A stretch of 64,000 nt of DNA, taken from contig CM018607.1 in NCBI GenBank assembly GCA_009192285.1, forward strand, positions 1,363,736-1,427,735, given 5' to 3'. This document shows positions 10,817 to 24,300 of the stretch, piece after piece. Numbering within the stretch: position 1 is the first letter of the stretch; every line of letters starts with the position of its first letter. Position numbers and translations under genes: made by a program. The notes under the pieces were generated by a model that searched no databases, was not told the origin of the DNA, and was given only the letters and a program-made list of their open reading frames with translations. This stretch comes from Morchella semilibera (taxonomy: Eukaryota; Ascomycota; Pezizomycetes; Pezizales; Morchellaceae).

Positions 10817-13800
10817 TTAAGCAAAGTTTAATCTATCCTTAGTCCACTCCGGCTGCAAATATTTGCCGTCAAAGTCAAACTTGAAAGAACTAGTAAACCT
10901 ATCAACCTCTTTCAGTTCTAGCGTCTCCAATACCGCACCTGCTGCATCCTGTGCCCAAATTGCGATACCAATTGTATTCCATCCACCGTTATTAATGATT
11001 CCCGGTGGGATCGGGAACTCTGTCTGCGGGCCAATGTGGGAAATGTATTTACCATATTGGTATCCGTTTATATAGATTTGAACCCTTGAGATTGTGGTTT
11101 TCGGGGCACCGAGAACGACAGCGAGGGGGACATCATAATTTGTGGGGACTGAAAGACGGAAGGTGGTTCGCTAATTTAATTTGTTAGAAAGGCCTTTGGA
11201 TTGCTACGGGATTGGGGTTGCATACGTAAAATTCAATACCAGCACCTACTACACCCTCAAGTGGACTCTTTTGCTTCCATTTCCCGTCATCAAATCCTGG
11301 TAGCGCCCAGCCAAGTCTCTCAGCCCTCAATCCGCCCTCATTGTACACACCTCTCACCATATCCACCGGTGACTCGCCCCCAGCATTTCCAATCAACCTC
11401 CACTCAGTAAATGTTGTGTTACCACCAGTCAGGCTTGCCTCGCTAATTCCACGTGGATTTCGCGGGCCATCAGGGCCAACAGAGTCTTGATCGTGACCTT
11501 GGTAGTCCAAAACAACGAACACCACATTTCCAGTATCAAGGAGTGTTTTGTTCGCAAACGACAAGGTGAGAGTCGCGCTTGCATTCGCGGGTGATCCTGC
11601 CCAGGAGCCAATAAACTCTCCGTTTAGCCAAGTGCTATATCCAAATGCGCTCCCGCCAATGGCAGTGAGTGTCACACTGCTAGCTGTCTTGCCGTTGAAG
11701 TAACCGCGATAAAGCTTGATGCCTGCGTGGAAGCCATAGTCATCCGGATATAGAACCGGAAGAGTCTTTGGTTTTTGCGCGTTATCTGTGGTGGTGTGAT
11801 TTGCGTGTGCCCATTTCGAGTCGTTGTAGCTAACTAGGCGCTCTGGAATCGAATCGCTGAACTTCCACTTAAGATTCTTTAAATCGGGGAGGTTGTAGCT
11901 AAGTGTTTCAGGCCCGGCTGTGGTACCAACAAGGGAGCCATATGAAGTGCGTTTAATACCTGATGGGGTTCTGCCGTTCCATTTAAAGGATTTAATATTC
12001 TTGGGGGCAAAAACTTCGATAGTTGATGTTGAATTTAGATCACCCCGGAGCTCTACGACTGAGCCCTCAAGTGCGGCGGAACGAACGAGATAAGGGCCCG
12101 ATACAAGAAGATGCTCGTCTGCATGAACATTGGGATCCGAGGTTAGAGCTGGGGCCCAAATATTCCAGCCTGTGATACGGTCCACAATTTGGATGAGGGG
12201 ACCGTTGGGGAACTGTATGAATGAGGAGCCTCTGGCCTGGATATAGGATACTCTTGTATGCTTCGCGAATGTTAATATGGTATTAAGATAAGGTTAGATG
12301 GATTGGAGATTCTTACTTTTGTAAGGTATGTTTCCGTAGTAATCGCGGCTTCCCCAAATACCTTTGGAGTGGCTATGATATCTTTAAGCACAAACTCTAC
12401 GTGTTGACCTGCGTTTGCATAGAGGATCAAAACTGGACTATCATCAATGATAGCATATGTTAAGACCTCAGCAGACGAATATAGGAGCTTGTATTTCCCA
12501 AAGCTATAGTCGGTGACGATAATCTTGCTCTCTCGGCCATCAAGCTGAATATTTGGAATCACTAGGTTTCCTGCACTCGTCTCAACATTCAGGCCGAAGT
12601 TCACCACCGCTCGGGAATTGGAGGTGTTTTGATTGACCCAGTAGAATCCAGCATTGGTCGTCGGGTTTCGGTTATGAACAGTGTAAATTGCGGTGTTGTT
12701 GGAGAATCTGCGTTTGAACCAGTGAATATACGTTATAGGTTATCGTGCGGGGTTTATTTTACGTACGTAGTACCATTACCAAGCTGGTTTGTCTCCCGGA
12801 GATCGGTGCTAACTCTAAGGAATAGTGTCTACAACAGATTGTGAGCTTTTAATGCTTGAGTTTTTCTTTTTAGTGGGGTGTGCGTTTGTACCAAGAGTTT
12901 AATCTGGCGCATCTTGTCACGAATGATTCGAGACTCAGTCAATGGTGCGCCATAGTCATAGGACGTATAAACCACAGGTGCGGCAACACTCCCCCAGTTG
13001 GTTCCACCATAGCTAAATAGAAGAATAATCAGCTCTTATCCCCCATACAAAGTTGGACGACCACCTACGTCATATAAAGACTAATCAGAGAGATCTTCTG
13101 CGCAACTAGTGTCTTATAAAACACGTCCGAAAACTCGTTACCAGTGAGTTGTGCACAGTTCTCAAAGCCATAACCACCCCAGCTATAGAAATGGAGTACG
13201 TGTTAGATTCGATTGGGGCAGGAGTAGTAGGATTATTAATAACATACGGGTCGAAAGCACCTCCCTGATACTCAGGAACGTACGATGGCTGAGTTGGTGA
13301 GTAGTTGGTAAACCCTGTATGTCGAAATTTTTTTAGCAAGTAAGCTTGACTGAGGAACTTCTTAGAGAATGCTTTATACATTGGTAGTAGGTCTTGACAA
13401 TGTTGAATCCACCAGTTGGGTTTGCGCAGTTGAAGCCATTGGGGTATGAGTCCAAGCCATAGATATCTAATTCGACTTAGGTTTCACTCTCAATTGCTAC
13501 TAGTTTTAGAAGGTTGAGTGCATACCAACTGAACCGCCAACGTCCAGATAATCCGTAGACCAACTTTGGCCTCGCATACCTTTCTCGTTGTGTCTATATC
13601 AACATTTAGTTACTCTACTTTTGCCTTAAAATCGCCACCACTTACGTAGAAGGAACTACAACACCTGCGTTTTGGAACGCTTCGTCGATTTGGACCATGT
13701 ACTTCACACCTGTCCAGTTTGGATCATGGTAAGTTTCGACGTATTCGCTATACAGCGTCAGTGACAGAATAAACTCTTTCTCCACAGAAAGATGCATACT

Positions 13801-14411
13801 TCTCATGTTGATTCAGAATAGCCATTCCCCCTTCCACAATCGAATTCTTTGCAAATATTTTCCCCACCTCTGTGATAAATGGTAGCCATGCCTGATGATA
13901 CTTCTCATCATCAGTCCTGTGCTCACCCCATGCCCCAGTAGTGGTCCACAAAGCCACTCCACCAGCACTGGTTTCAGCATTGATATAAGGCCCACTTCTT
14001 GTAATAATCCAAATGCCAGCTTCCTTCGCGTAGTCGAACAGTCTTTGAATATCCAATGCAGCTGTGGTGAAATCTAGTGTATCAGGGTTCGGGGAATGGT
14101 ATGCCCAGAAGAAATAAATTGACACGGCATTAAAGCCAGTCGCTCGGAGTTTCTGAAAGATGTCGAGCCAGAGCTCAGGGACAGGAAGGCGCGGATAATG
14201 GAATTCACCCGAGAATATGTAGACGCGCTCGCCGTTTATGTAGAGGGAGCTGCGGTCCCATTCAACGAGGTCGGTTTTGCCTATGGTGTGTCAATATGAC
14301 ATGTTTAAGCATTGATATCTGATACGTACCATTGTTCTTTTGCGCAGAAACTGAGGATGCAAGTAAGCTACTCGCAAGTACAAGGTGCGCGAAAGCGTTG
14401 AGAAACCTCAT
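10817..14411 (-). CDS. Secreted GH35 beta-galactosidase
   Basis: Twelve exons give 987 aa, the usual length for fungal GH35. Exons: 14330-14411, 13800-14280, 13646-13747, 13526-13593, 13380-13466, 13248-13314, 13069-13182, 12892-13012, 12767-12828, 12317-12707, 11226-12260 and 10817-11170. Residues 1-23 (MRFLNAFAHLVLASSLLASS...) form a secretory signal peptide. The catalytic barrel shows SGEFHYPRLP, RSGPYINAE, the acid/base motif NQHENEY (Glu189 by family position) and the nucleophile in VPEYQGGAFDPWGG (Glu288). FGGTNWG-type and TSYDYG motifs follow. The enzyme releases terminal beta-galactose from plant-wall or other glycans outside the cell. The ENE motif is split by an intron (AA|C), so it is invisible in any single open frame. 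The sum is 2964 nt and in frame. Confidence 0.93.
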
Positions 14412-16453
14412 CGCGGAAATTAGTTCTCCTTTCAAAAGATACTCCAGCGCCGCGCTGTGGGGACAATTCTAAGGGGGCTGTCTAGGTATTTATTGATGCT
14501 AATGGATTTAAATAATTTTTCTTTCTTTTCTCTTTCCCCCATATTAGTTAAGTTCCTGAATTCATTATCATCCGAATATTTTTCCATAATGGTTTTTTCT
14601 TTTCTTGCTTTCGGTTCTCATAAGCCCGAACAATATACGGATAAATTCTCAGAAAGAGGAGAAGCTATCACAGGCGAGTTACGCCGTTGCAACGTTTACG
14701 CGAGGACCAGGGACGGTTGATATTAAATCCTGGGGTAAATGACGATTTTTGGCCTTAAGAAGAGTGTATCGCCGAAGATCTCGTTTGGTTCCGGGTGATG
14801 GTGAGAATCTAGAGTACAGGTGCTGCAGATGTGCCATTTCGGCTATTCTAAGATGATCATGGACCCGGTATTGAACGGCCGACCGGAAGTGAGCTTCGGG
14901 GAATCTGGTATGACATCCCCATTAATCCCACTCACAAATCATCACTCTCGTATCACGTCACACATGGTAGGTTTATACCCTCCCAAACAAGTTCCCAAGT
15001 GGTATATTTCAGTTCCAATTGCAGCCTTGTTACAACATCTATGGACAGAGGTGATTTATCACTTCCAAATTCATACCAATTGGTAATTACTCTCTCTATA
15101 CAGGTAACGGTTGCTACATGTATGTACATACATTACATGTAGTAAATGGACAATCTTAGGGGGTACATATACATGTACTTTATATATGGCAATTGGGCCC
15201 ACTGTACCTGCATACATGTACGTGCCAGGTAGCTCAACATGTATGTACATGTACTTTCCCATGTTCATCATGTGAGGGCAACTCATCTTACCCAAATGAA
15301 TATTAAGTTTGTAATTCTCTAATTTTGTACGAAGTGGATGCCTCAAGCATATGCATGAATTACATGTATCTGATATCTGTACCTACATACGTTTTAGTTC
15401 GCAAACAAACTCTGACTGCAGTACACGCGATGGAAATGCATGTACACATATAACTAGATTTACCACTCACGATTTCCACCACATGCGACCCGATTTTAAA
15501 CCTAATGAGGCAGCAATATATTGTATACAAAGTAAACAGAGGATAAAGAATTCATCAATCATATACAAATATAAGAAATCAAGGTGCTTGTGGATTTACT
15601 AAGGCCTCACCTACATAATAGTGTAATCCCAAGCCGTTGCATCACTTTTAGGGACTCCTGGACCGTACACGTATTGGTACGCGCCAAGAAAAATTTACCA
15701 ACATTTCTGCTAGCTCAGTGTAGGTTTGAAAGTAGGTGTGTGTGTCTATCTCTTCGATTATAGTTATATGGGAGTAGTCATTCTACCAAAATTTCCGTAC
15801 GTCTTGCATATAGAGGATTAGCTGTAGGATTATTAAAATCAGCACTCCTGAAAGCTATCTGTGTCTAACTACGGGCCTGCTCGGAACTCCTTCGGGTGTG
15901 AAACCATTCCAGATCCTGTTGGCTGAAACCTTAGCATCACATATATATCTTTGATTATCAATTTATCCATTCTACATCCCGCTCTATAGACATGCCTAGT
16001 CGGGTGAATACATGTATGTATCTTTGGCCATGAGAGTCTAAAGGTGAGAAATGAGGGAAAACTCTCTTGGCTGCATGCATACATGTATATATAAAATCTT
16101 TTTTTATATGGACATGGGGTTTTGGCTTGGAGCTTTGGGTTCCCTTCTACATGTGTATATATAATTATGTCTTGCATGGTATTATCAAAGGGAAGTTTCC
16201 CAATGCATGCTGTTCTGTGAATTTACAGCGTTCTCAGCACTTTTAATATTCCTCTCAAAGTATCTGCTGGCTTATTTGTTTCTGATGATTTGATACTAGT
16301 ACTTAAGTCCCAACTTGAAGGCCAACATTATCTCATGAGTGTCTTCGCCCTTGCATTTTAGACAATGGGGACATGGAGTATGAAACAACACGAACAAGAG
16401 CAATTGCAATTTTTTCCTTAAGCTTAGATAAGATCTAACTCTGACCATACATA

Positions 16454-16624
16454 CAGTATGAAAAAATGGGGTGAAATCACTACTATAGGACTACGGAATT
16501 TAGTGACAAATACCGAATTAAATCGGCATTAGAGAAGGAGTACTGTACAAATACCGTATGCTTACCGCAATGCTAGCGTACCAACGAGATTACCGTAGTG
16601 ATCCCACCCCTCTTTTTGGTACTG
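16454..16624. mobile_element. Tc1/mariner-type MITE (family A)
   Basis: The left end CAGTATGAAAAAATGGGG and the right end (reverse complement CAGTACCAAAAAGAGGGG) are inverted for about 33 bp, through ATCACTAC, with a few differences. Both ends abut TA (16452-16453 and 16625-16626), the duplicated target of Tc1/mariner elements. The 171-bp body has no coding capacity. The element at 27856-28011 shares the CAGTRCCAAA terminus and is probably related. Confidence 0.75.
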
Positions 16625-17423
16625 TATGTATGTATCGAATGCTCCAAAAGATTTTAACTACATGTATACACTGTACATGTATATATTCTAGCTAATTTAT
16701 CACAGAATTCGACTCAGGAGATTGGGGAAGCAATTCTTGTATACTCATTATAATAATAATGATGATATATTTTAATTTTGATGTGCGTTGTACTTTTGAC
16801 AATATAGGAATGTTGTTCCCCGTCTAAGTGGAATCAAATGCAGGTGCATGTACGCGCCCATAAGTACATGTAGATCCTATATCTGATCGAGGATACCCGA
16901 GTGATAGTCTATGAACAACGCCTTATCAAAAAAGCACTGATGCTAGAGGCTTGGCAAAAAAACGCTTAGAACCATACATGTAGAAAGCTCACGGGGGCAT
17001 AAACACCTAACCATTTTTATCAAAAACGGACTACTATAGCTACCCAGCCGAGCCGCAATCCAGGGTTCGATCACTATAAAACGCGGGTGTCCCCTTTAAT
17101 GAGAAATAAGATTCACGGAGTGACTTGGCGTGTGAAAGCTGTTATTAAGCTATTCCTAACTTGCAAAATTCGATGTTCCTCGATTTAGCTCATGCCGTGG
17201 GCCTTAAATTCTACAAGGGTACATGTAGATTTGTGAACGACCTTAAGGTATAAGTAAGTACATAAATCAAGTAAGTGAATCTATTAGAACATGCCATCTT
17301 AGCGGGCTACTACATGTACCGTATATCACCTACATGCATTATTAGCCCCCTGAGAGGACATACAAGTAGAGTTGATTGACATATCAATTACCCAATCAAG
17401 GTAGCCTACATTAAGTACATGTA

Positions 17424-17638
17424 TAGTGGCGGACACTCAAAACCGACCCTTAGTTAAGTTGTTCTAGAAGCTATAGGGAAGTGGTTTTTTATTTATTTCG
17501 AAATCCCTTCTGTAGGGCTGTTGGGGGTAGGTAACAGAACTATTTTACAGAAGGACTTTCTTCCTGGACAAGTGTTGTGGTGTTGAAAGTCAGTGGGTGA
17601 AGGATAGTTTGATGGTCGGTTCTGTGTGTCCGCCACTG
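17424..17638. mobile_element. Tc1/mariner-type MITE (GTGGCGGACAC termini)
   Basis: The left terminus TAGTGGCGGACACTC and the right terminus (reverse complement CAGTGGCGGACACAC) extend as inverted repeats for about 27 bp, to AACCGACC. TA flanks both sides (17422-17423 and 17639-17640). The AGTGGCGGACA end is typical of TA-specific Tc1/mariner elements. It is 215 bp long with no transposase, and is embedded between two TACATGTA palindromes. Confidence 0.75.
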
Positions 17639-18342
17639 TAAAGTACATGTATCTATACGGACGGTATGTATGCACTCTATGCTCACCTCAACATCCCTGT
17701 TACTGCTCCAAGAAGTGTTAGAATTTTGGAAATTTTTTGTATTCTTTTTACAATTTACAGAGCACGATCAATCAATTGAAGAAATTAGTGTATACAGTGG
17801 TTCCAAAGAGAAATCTTTTTTTTGCGCCTTAACAAAGGTTAGGGGCTAACTGGGAGCCATTTCCCGCGCAATATAAATAGAACGGTCCTCCCGGGAAAAA
17901 AGAGGAAGTATCCCAAAACATCATGAAAGACAATCCTGATCAGAAACGAATAGCTCCAGACCCCCCACGCTGAAGCACAAGACATGACCAAAAAAAAACA
18001 CCTGCCGAGAAAAAAGATGGACAGATAACCAAAGAATGAGACTCAAATTACAAGGAGAAGAGTAAAGTAAAAGAAGGCCACATCATAAACGCACCATAAT
18101 GAATAGAAGACCCCAGGTAGTACTGCGCTGAAGTCGCTAAAATATTCTGTCAATCCCGGACTGATCTTCAGAAAGTAAATTCAAAACATAAAAAAAAAAT
18201 CTGGAGAATAAAGACAGTTAAGAAAAAGGCGTGAGACAAACATCCGCTTGAAAAAACAAAGATCAAAACAAACCCCCTTTCCTACCCGTCCCTCAGTGAT
18301 CTATTCGCACTCATAACGATAAACGCCCTAGTAGAAGCGGTC

Positions 18343-21300
18343 TTAAGCGGTTCCGAATGCTGATACTCTAAGCCCAGCCCTGTTAATGATGCCTTCTGTG
18401 TTCTTGATAGCATTTTCCTTCTGCACCTTCTGGAGAGCTAAGTACTGCTCGGAGTCTTCGACATTCTGCGCACTTTCGGCATCTTCAGCCTCAACAATCC
18501 TTGTCGGTATATCAATATCATGGTACTGCATAGAGAGAGAGTGTCGTTCTGGCGACAGTGTTGAAGCCATCGACATGGCGGTTGAAGCTCGATGGGTGAG
18601 CTCGGGGGTTGGTGGCATTGATGAATGAGCATCGTTTGGGCTCAATAGGTGTGCGCTGTCATTGCTGGATCTGTGGCGGTGCTTTGGGCGGGAGTCGTGT
18701 TCTGAAACCGATTCGTGATCATCATCATCATCCTCGGAATCCGTCATGGGATGGGTGTCATGAGTTGCTGCAGCCTGTGCTAGATGAAGGCCCTCGACAG
18801 CGGCAGCACACTGCTCTGAGATATTTCTGATGATGTCCGCAATTGCGTCGGTCTTGTCTCGCAGATGGCGGTCCGCAACGTCAGCGACGCTGTTCTGAGA
18901 AAAACGTTTCATGTAGGTAGGGCTACTAAAAAAGCGCCTTTCCATGTCTGGATTGACATCATCAACATCTAAACCCCTGGCGTCAACAGTACTCGCGCGT
19001 GATGTAGTCCTTGATGATGCACGTGATGATCTTCTGGACTGGTTAGGGGTAGCTCGGACAGTTGCCTGACCGCCGCTTTCGTTACCGTCGCCATCAATAG
19101 AACCATCCATGTACCCAGCAACTTCTGGAGTGTCATTTAATGAGCGAACAATGTGTTCCATATGATGGGCCTGTCCGTCAATGAGAGCACGGAGATGAAT
19201 GACCACACGTTGAGCCTCATCTCTCTGGCGGATGATGGCTTCGGAGGTGTCATGAAGGGCCGAAAGGTCCTTCTTGTTCCTCTTACGCTCTCGCTCAAGC
19301 TGCTCAGCAATTTCTTGCTGCATCACCAAAGCCTCGAGAGCTTCATCCCTCTGCTTCTCTGTACCAGCCAAACGTAAAGTGAGGGAAGCGGTGTCCGCCT
19401 TTTGTTGATCAATAAGATTAACGAGCCTACGGTTCTCCTTTTTATGTGTCTCGATCTTTGCTTTAAGTTCTTGGGCCTCCTTGGTAAGTTGCGCAGCAAA
19501 GGCCTGGAATTTCTCGAACTAAAATATAGTCAGTACCATCCATCGGGAGTCTTCCAAGATCAATCACCTGCTGTTTCCAGCTCTCAACCTCCTCCAAAAG
19601 AAAGTTATTTCTCTTGGAAACCTTTTGTAATTCTGTATCCATGCGGCCTTTGAGGTTGATAAAATCTTGCCAGGCCTCCATAGCATCACGTGAGTACTGA
19701 TTTCTTTCACGAACGATCTCATTGAGGTGTCGTAGAGACACCTTGGTCATCAAAGGCTTCTTGACAGATCCGCCAAAGAGAGCTTTGATACCTGTGTTAC
19801 GGCCCATCTTCTCGCAAACATGATCTAAAACATTCATGACATCGTCTTGATTCCACCATTCAGGGTCCTGGATACTCTCCACCTCTCCACGCATGACAAT
19901 GATTTGACCGGCAGGAACAAGCTTTCCCCCGGCATATGCCGAACGAAGATGTGTAGGAACACCTGTTATTGCTACATCTCCATGAAGAGCCTGGGTCAAA
20001 CGTGAGATAAGTTTGTTACGTTGGCCTTGAGAAAGTGCCGTCGGTGGTGACGATGTGAGTACAAAGTTTCTGTCTAGATCGATAACAAGGGCATCACTCG
20101 GTGCAGTAAAAAGACTTCTGCATTCGGCCGTAAAGCCCAAGATATATGGGCCAGGTTCCTGAACAAGATCCTTGGCATGACGTGCGTGAACTACAGGGAC
20201 ATAGAGACCACTCCACTCGTATACTCTTACGCAGTAACGGATTGTTTCTGCGGCGGCGGTGAGCATTGCGGGGTAGTGACTAACAAAAATCACTCGGCGA
20301 GTAGGGGAAAGAGCAGCTTCAATTACACCCACGATATTGGGAATTGAGAGACAGCAAAACAAGGGCCACATAGCAAACTATTAAAATCAGTGAGTGTCTA
20401 TCAGAAATTGTTAATATGGAAACTTACATTTTGGAAGCCCGTTGGTGATGAAGGGAACTGGTAGCAGAGGGCGTAGTCTTTCATATCGATGCGCACAAGG
20501 TCATTAAGGCGAGGAGCAGGGAAACTTAAAATTCGTGAAACCTCCCTGTAATTATTTTCGTCAGAATTGTCATGATGGGTTCTAACTTAATTGACAGGGA
20601 TAACATACTCAGCATGAAACAAGTTTGTAGCCTTATTCCAGTGAATCCACATCCCTCTTAGGTAATCACCCAGAAGATTGAAGAGTGGGTATCTAGACAA
20701 GAAACTCAAGGCATATGGAATCCAGTAAGTTTCATCGGGCGAATCATAATAGTCAGGTTCATTCCGTTTCCGGAGATCACGAATCGTTTCGGCTCGTTTT
20801 TCATCTGCCCTTGACCACACCCGTAGTGCTATCCCGTAAAGTGTGTGAGAAGAGTCTTGTTGCAATACAAAAGTATGATGAACACAATGTGGTTGAGTAC
20901 GTCCAGTGCAGATCTCAACATCGTGTGGGAAGCAAGCCTGGTTTGAAACACATGATTAGTTATAAAAATTCCATATAATAATTTTTTTTTGGTTGTATCT
21001 ACCCTCATAGCAGCATGCAGGGCGCGAGCAATGTCATTGTCCTGCTCCAGTCTTGGGCTACTCCCTAGAATTTCTGGCAACCAGAATTGGTTGACAGCCC
21101 CCTTAATATGCGTGATTTTTCCCTGAGATGGTGTTGGAGCCTTGACCCATTGGGAAGGCTCTCTACCTACTCCACATACGAGATATGCGTGAGTGAGGGT
21201 TTTTGGTGTTCTTTGCTGCATCTTCATGTTCAATGTAGATGGAATGGGCTGTGTTATTCGGCTATGAAGAGAAGACGTTCTGCTAGGGATGGGTAGCGGG

Positions 21301-21392
21301 TTGTCACTAGCATCTCTCGTAGTGGGACGACCATCTCTATCTGATGTTCTTGGACGGCTAAAAGACGGCTGGTTTCGAAGTGATGGAGGCAT
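18343..21392 (-). CDS. DENN (AEX-3) domain protein
   Basis: Five exons give 940 aa: 21003-21392, 20609-20937, 20428-20545, 19568-20377 and 18343-19518. The N-terminus is Arg/Ser-rich and disordered. The DENN module follows, with HAYLVCGVGREPSQW and GAVNQFWLPEILGSSPRLEQD (uDENN), ALSFLSRYPLFNLLGDYLRGMW and RVIFVSHYPAMLTAAAETIR (cDENN), and VIDLDRNFVLTSSPP (dDENN). From about residue 500 a coiled coil is followed by a Ser/Asp-rich C-terminal region. DENN proteins are exchange factors for Rab GTPases in membrane traffic; which Rab is served cannot be read here. The start was taken at MPPSLRNQPS, because the upstream in-frame MLLLLACLF would precede a Ser/Arg tail and lies in leader-like sequence. 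The exons sum to 2823 nt, all GT-AG. Confidence 0.9.
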
Positions 21393-24300
21393 CTTGTGTA
21401 CAATCAATTGACGGGTCGTAAGTACGGTCGAAGGTGACCAGAGATCAAATAAACGAACTAAAACGTTAACTGCAGAAGAAGCAGGGCCTTTGGCGGAATG
21501 ACTGGCAAGCAAGCAAACAAACAGGCAAGCAAGCAACAGCAGCAAGCAGCAATAGGGACGAAGTCTAAAAAGACAACCCGATATAAAACGGAAGAAAAGA
21601 CTGTAGGTTAGTTGGAAGCCAGACCCGTGTCTAGATGGAGGCGGGCACGCTCGAGTGACAAACGTTCCTGGCCAGAGAACGACGTACGGAGGGGATTAGA
21701 GGATATCGCTATGGGAGCATGAAGGAAAGACAGCACGCGGTAGGCAGACAGAGGGGGCAAAAAAAGAGAGAAAAGGGAAGGGGATAGCAGTGTAAGGGCA
21801 GCAGTGGGGAGGAGGAGGCGCTGCTCGGGGGGAGGAAAATTCCTGGGCACGGAACCCAGCTGGGTAAGTTATTTTGTGGTTGACCGCTTTCAGGTGGGCA
21901 GCTCATCTTTCTCTCCCCTCCCACTTCACTCGAGTTGGGCTCGGTCCCATCCTAGAGTAGAGTAGAACGGACGCGCATGGCCCTCCACCCAGGACCACCC
22001 TACCTCCATCCCATCTGAGGATCCGAGACCTCTCAGTAGCATGCACCCTGAAGCGGGATGGTCTTTTATCCCCTGCTCATCAGGCGGTCCAACGGCGAAC
22101 GGCGCCGTGGGGTTGGTTAATGACCATGGTCACTGCTCATCCTTTGCTGCCCTGTTCAGTCCCTTGCTCCCTTCTTTCCCTCTCTCTTCCTTCCTTAGAA
22201 TTCTTTTATTGCTTTTTCCGTCTTTTTTTTTTGCCCGTTCTAGTACTTGTTGCCCTCGGTAACCAGCTTTTACTAGTCGCGGCGACCTGTCGTGCCCGCT
22301 TGGGGCGTATTTAGACATGTTGGACAAAAACACTCCCCTTTTTTCTCTATCCTTATCCCGTTTCGTTTGGGGTTGTGTTCACAAGTGAAGGTTAGCCTAT
22401 CAGAAACCACATCAAGCTGGTGCAGGGATTTTTCTCGGAGCGTTCCTGCAGGGTGCATTAGTTTCCCCATCACATTTTACATCTACTGTGCAGCATGCAG
22501 CTTCTGCACAGCTTCATCGTCTCTTTTACAGAGCCGCCCACGCCTCGACAGGCTCATCCTATGTCCGAAACGGCCGTGACATAGATACTGGGAATTAAGT
22601 TCTAGCTGTCTACTGGCTTTCCAGCAGTCTGGTTTGTAGAGCGACGAGCTCTCTAAGAATCATTTACCACTATCATATACTATCTATCACATAGCAGCTA
22701 TGTAGACGAACAATTCACGTACAAATCTCCACCCTAAGCCACACCGTGAGAGAACTTGTTAAAATCCACATATATTGTGTGTTCACGAAAGAAAGAAAAA
22801 AAAAAGAATAGCTGTTGACATTAATGGGAGAACATGTGCCGTATCTTCTCTATGCCACTAGTACACCCACCCCCACCCCCGTCACGAGTCACTCCCCCCC
22901 CCCCCCCTCAGTTGATTTGTATCAACAACAAAAAGCCAACTCGAGAGGAAGCCCCCAATCGGTCTTTCTCAATCTAATCGGTGCCTGGGCCAATTGACAT
23001 CCGGACAAATAAGTCACCGGCGTCAGAAAGATAATAGGTTCCAGAAGCCTGCCACCCTTACTTCCTGTCCATGCATATATGAACCCAATTTAAAGGTCAC
23101 TGACAAATTCTACAACGATTCTGTATACAAACTACGGCTTACCGAGCTGCATGAGTCGGGATTGATCGCGACAGCGACGATCCTCATAATAATTGAAACC
23201 TCCTAACTTCATATCACCCTATCCCGTCATCAGCTAGGCACTAAGCAAACAAACAGTCCCAGTGGTTCGGTAATCTCGCTCGGATTTGTGAAAACCCGCA
23301 TTTACGCACAAATATGAGCAGGGAATAGAACGGCGGGCTTTATGGCGCCTTCTAAACCATCGTCTTAGGTACCAAACTTCAGTGTTCTTTTTTTTCTTGC
23401 CATGTGGACGAACCCAAGAGTAGTGGGACCAAAGAATAATTTATGGTCGCTCCTGAAGATAGTTGAGAAGGACGAAAAAAATTCTGCATGTACACAATAT
23501 GCAATTTCAGCGCTAATAGGAGGAGAGATATCCTCGGTGACTGGGGACGGGGCTGCTACTAATATGGCGAGTCTTAAAACCAACTACTTTCTAGGCTTAT
23601 TGGCCCGATAGAAATCGTGATAGAATCGACTACAGCACAGCTAGACGTAGAATGAGCCGAGGCTACACAGCTTGATGGAGTAAAAAAAATGTCTCTTACA
23701 TACTTGATCTCTTGGTAGATCTGGTACGACGCTTTAAGCTTTTGGCGCGAGTGATCCGTCGTGTTGCCTCATGCTGTAAACCCCGTACACCCCAGAACCC
23801 AACCTTTGATAAAGGGATAAAAGGAAACATTGGCTGTATATGTATGTAGGTACACTGTTTTATTCTCGTTCCCGAAAAAGAGATATGTCAACCAACTCAA
23901 AGGTCGCGGTTTCAAACAACGACTTGAAGTCGGAGATCTGTATCATACATGTATGATCGATTCCACACCTTATTTGTGACGATTTCAACATGGACCAGGA
24001 GGTTCCCAATGCGTAGATGCCTGAACCTAGAATGATTCTTGAACGGCAGAGATAGATGGGGACACCCCACAGGAAGAGCAGATGATAACCAACAGATTTC
24101 TCGTAAATACTCCGAGAGCTTGGATAGGCCTTACCTTTTTTGCATGAGTGGGCAATACCTCATTGTCCTGGTCCATCCTCAGAGTTTCCTTCCCCCCACA
24201 CAACCCCTCCCTCCCTTATGCATGAATTTCCCTGCAGTTGTGTCTCCATCCGCTTACTACTGCCTACCAATGGGGGTTTGTAACCACTCGCTGGAAACAA

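Larger units (their letters stand above)
14412..18342. other. Element-rich spacer with TACATGTA cluster, no gene seen
   Basis: I see no gene. The spacer contains two TA-flanked MITEs (16454-16624 and 17424-17638) and about sixteen copies of the octamer TACATGTA, for example near 15116, 15133, 15170, 15213, 16013, 16081, 16675, 16863, 16976, 17219, 17311, 17416 and 17643. Short frames (102 aa or less) are without signatures. The last 500 bp are A-rich 3' flank of the DENN gene. Confidence 0.55.

Noticed and set aside
21393-21545. Upstream in-frame ATG of the DENN gene (MLLLLACLFVC...)
   Set aside because: Would add a signal-like stretch encoded by a CTTGC repeat to a cytosolic Rab regulator. 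MPPSLRNQPS is a more natural start.
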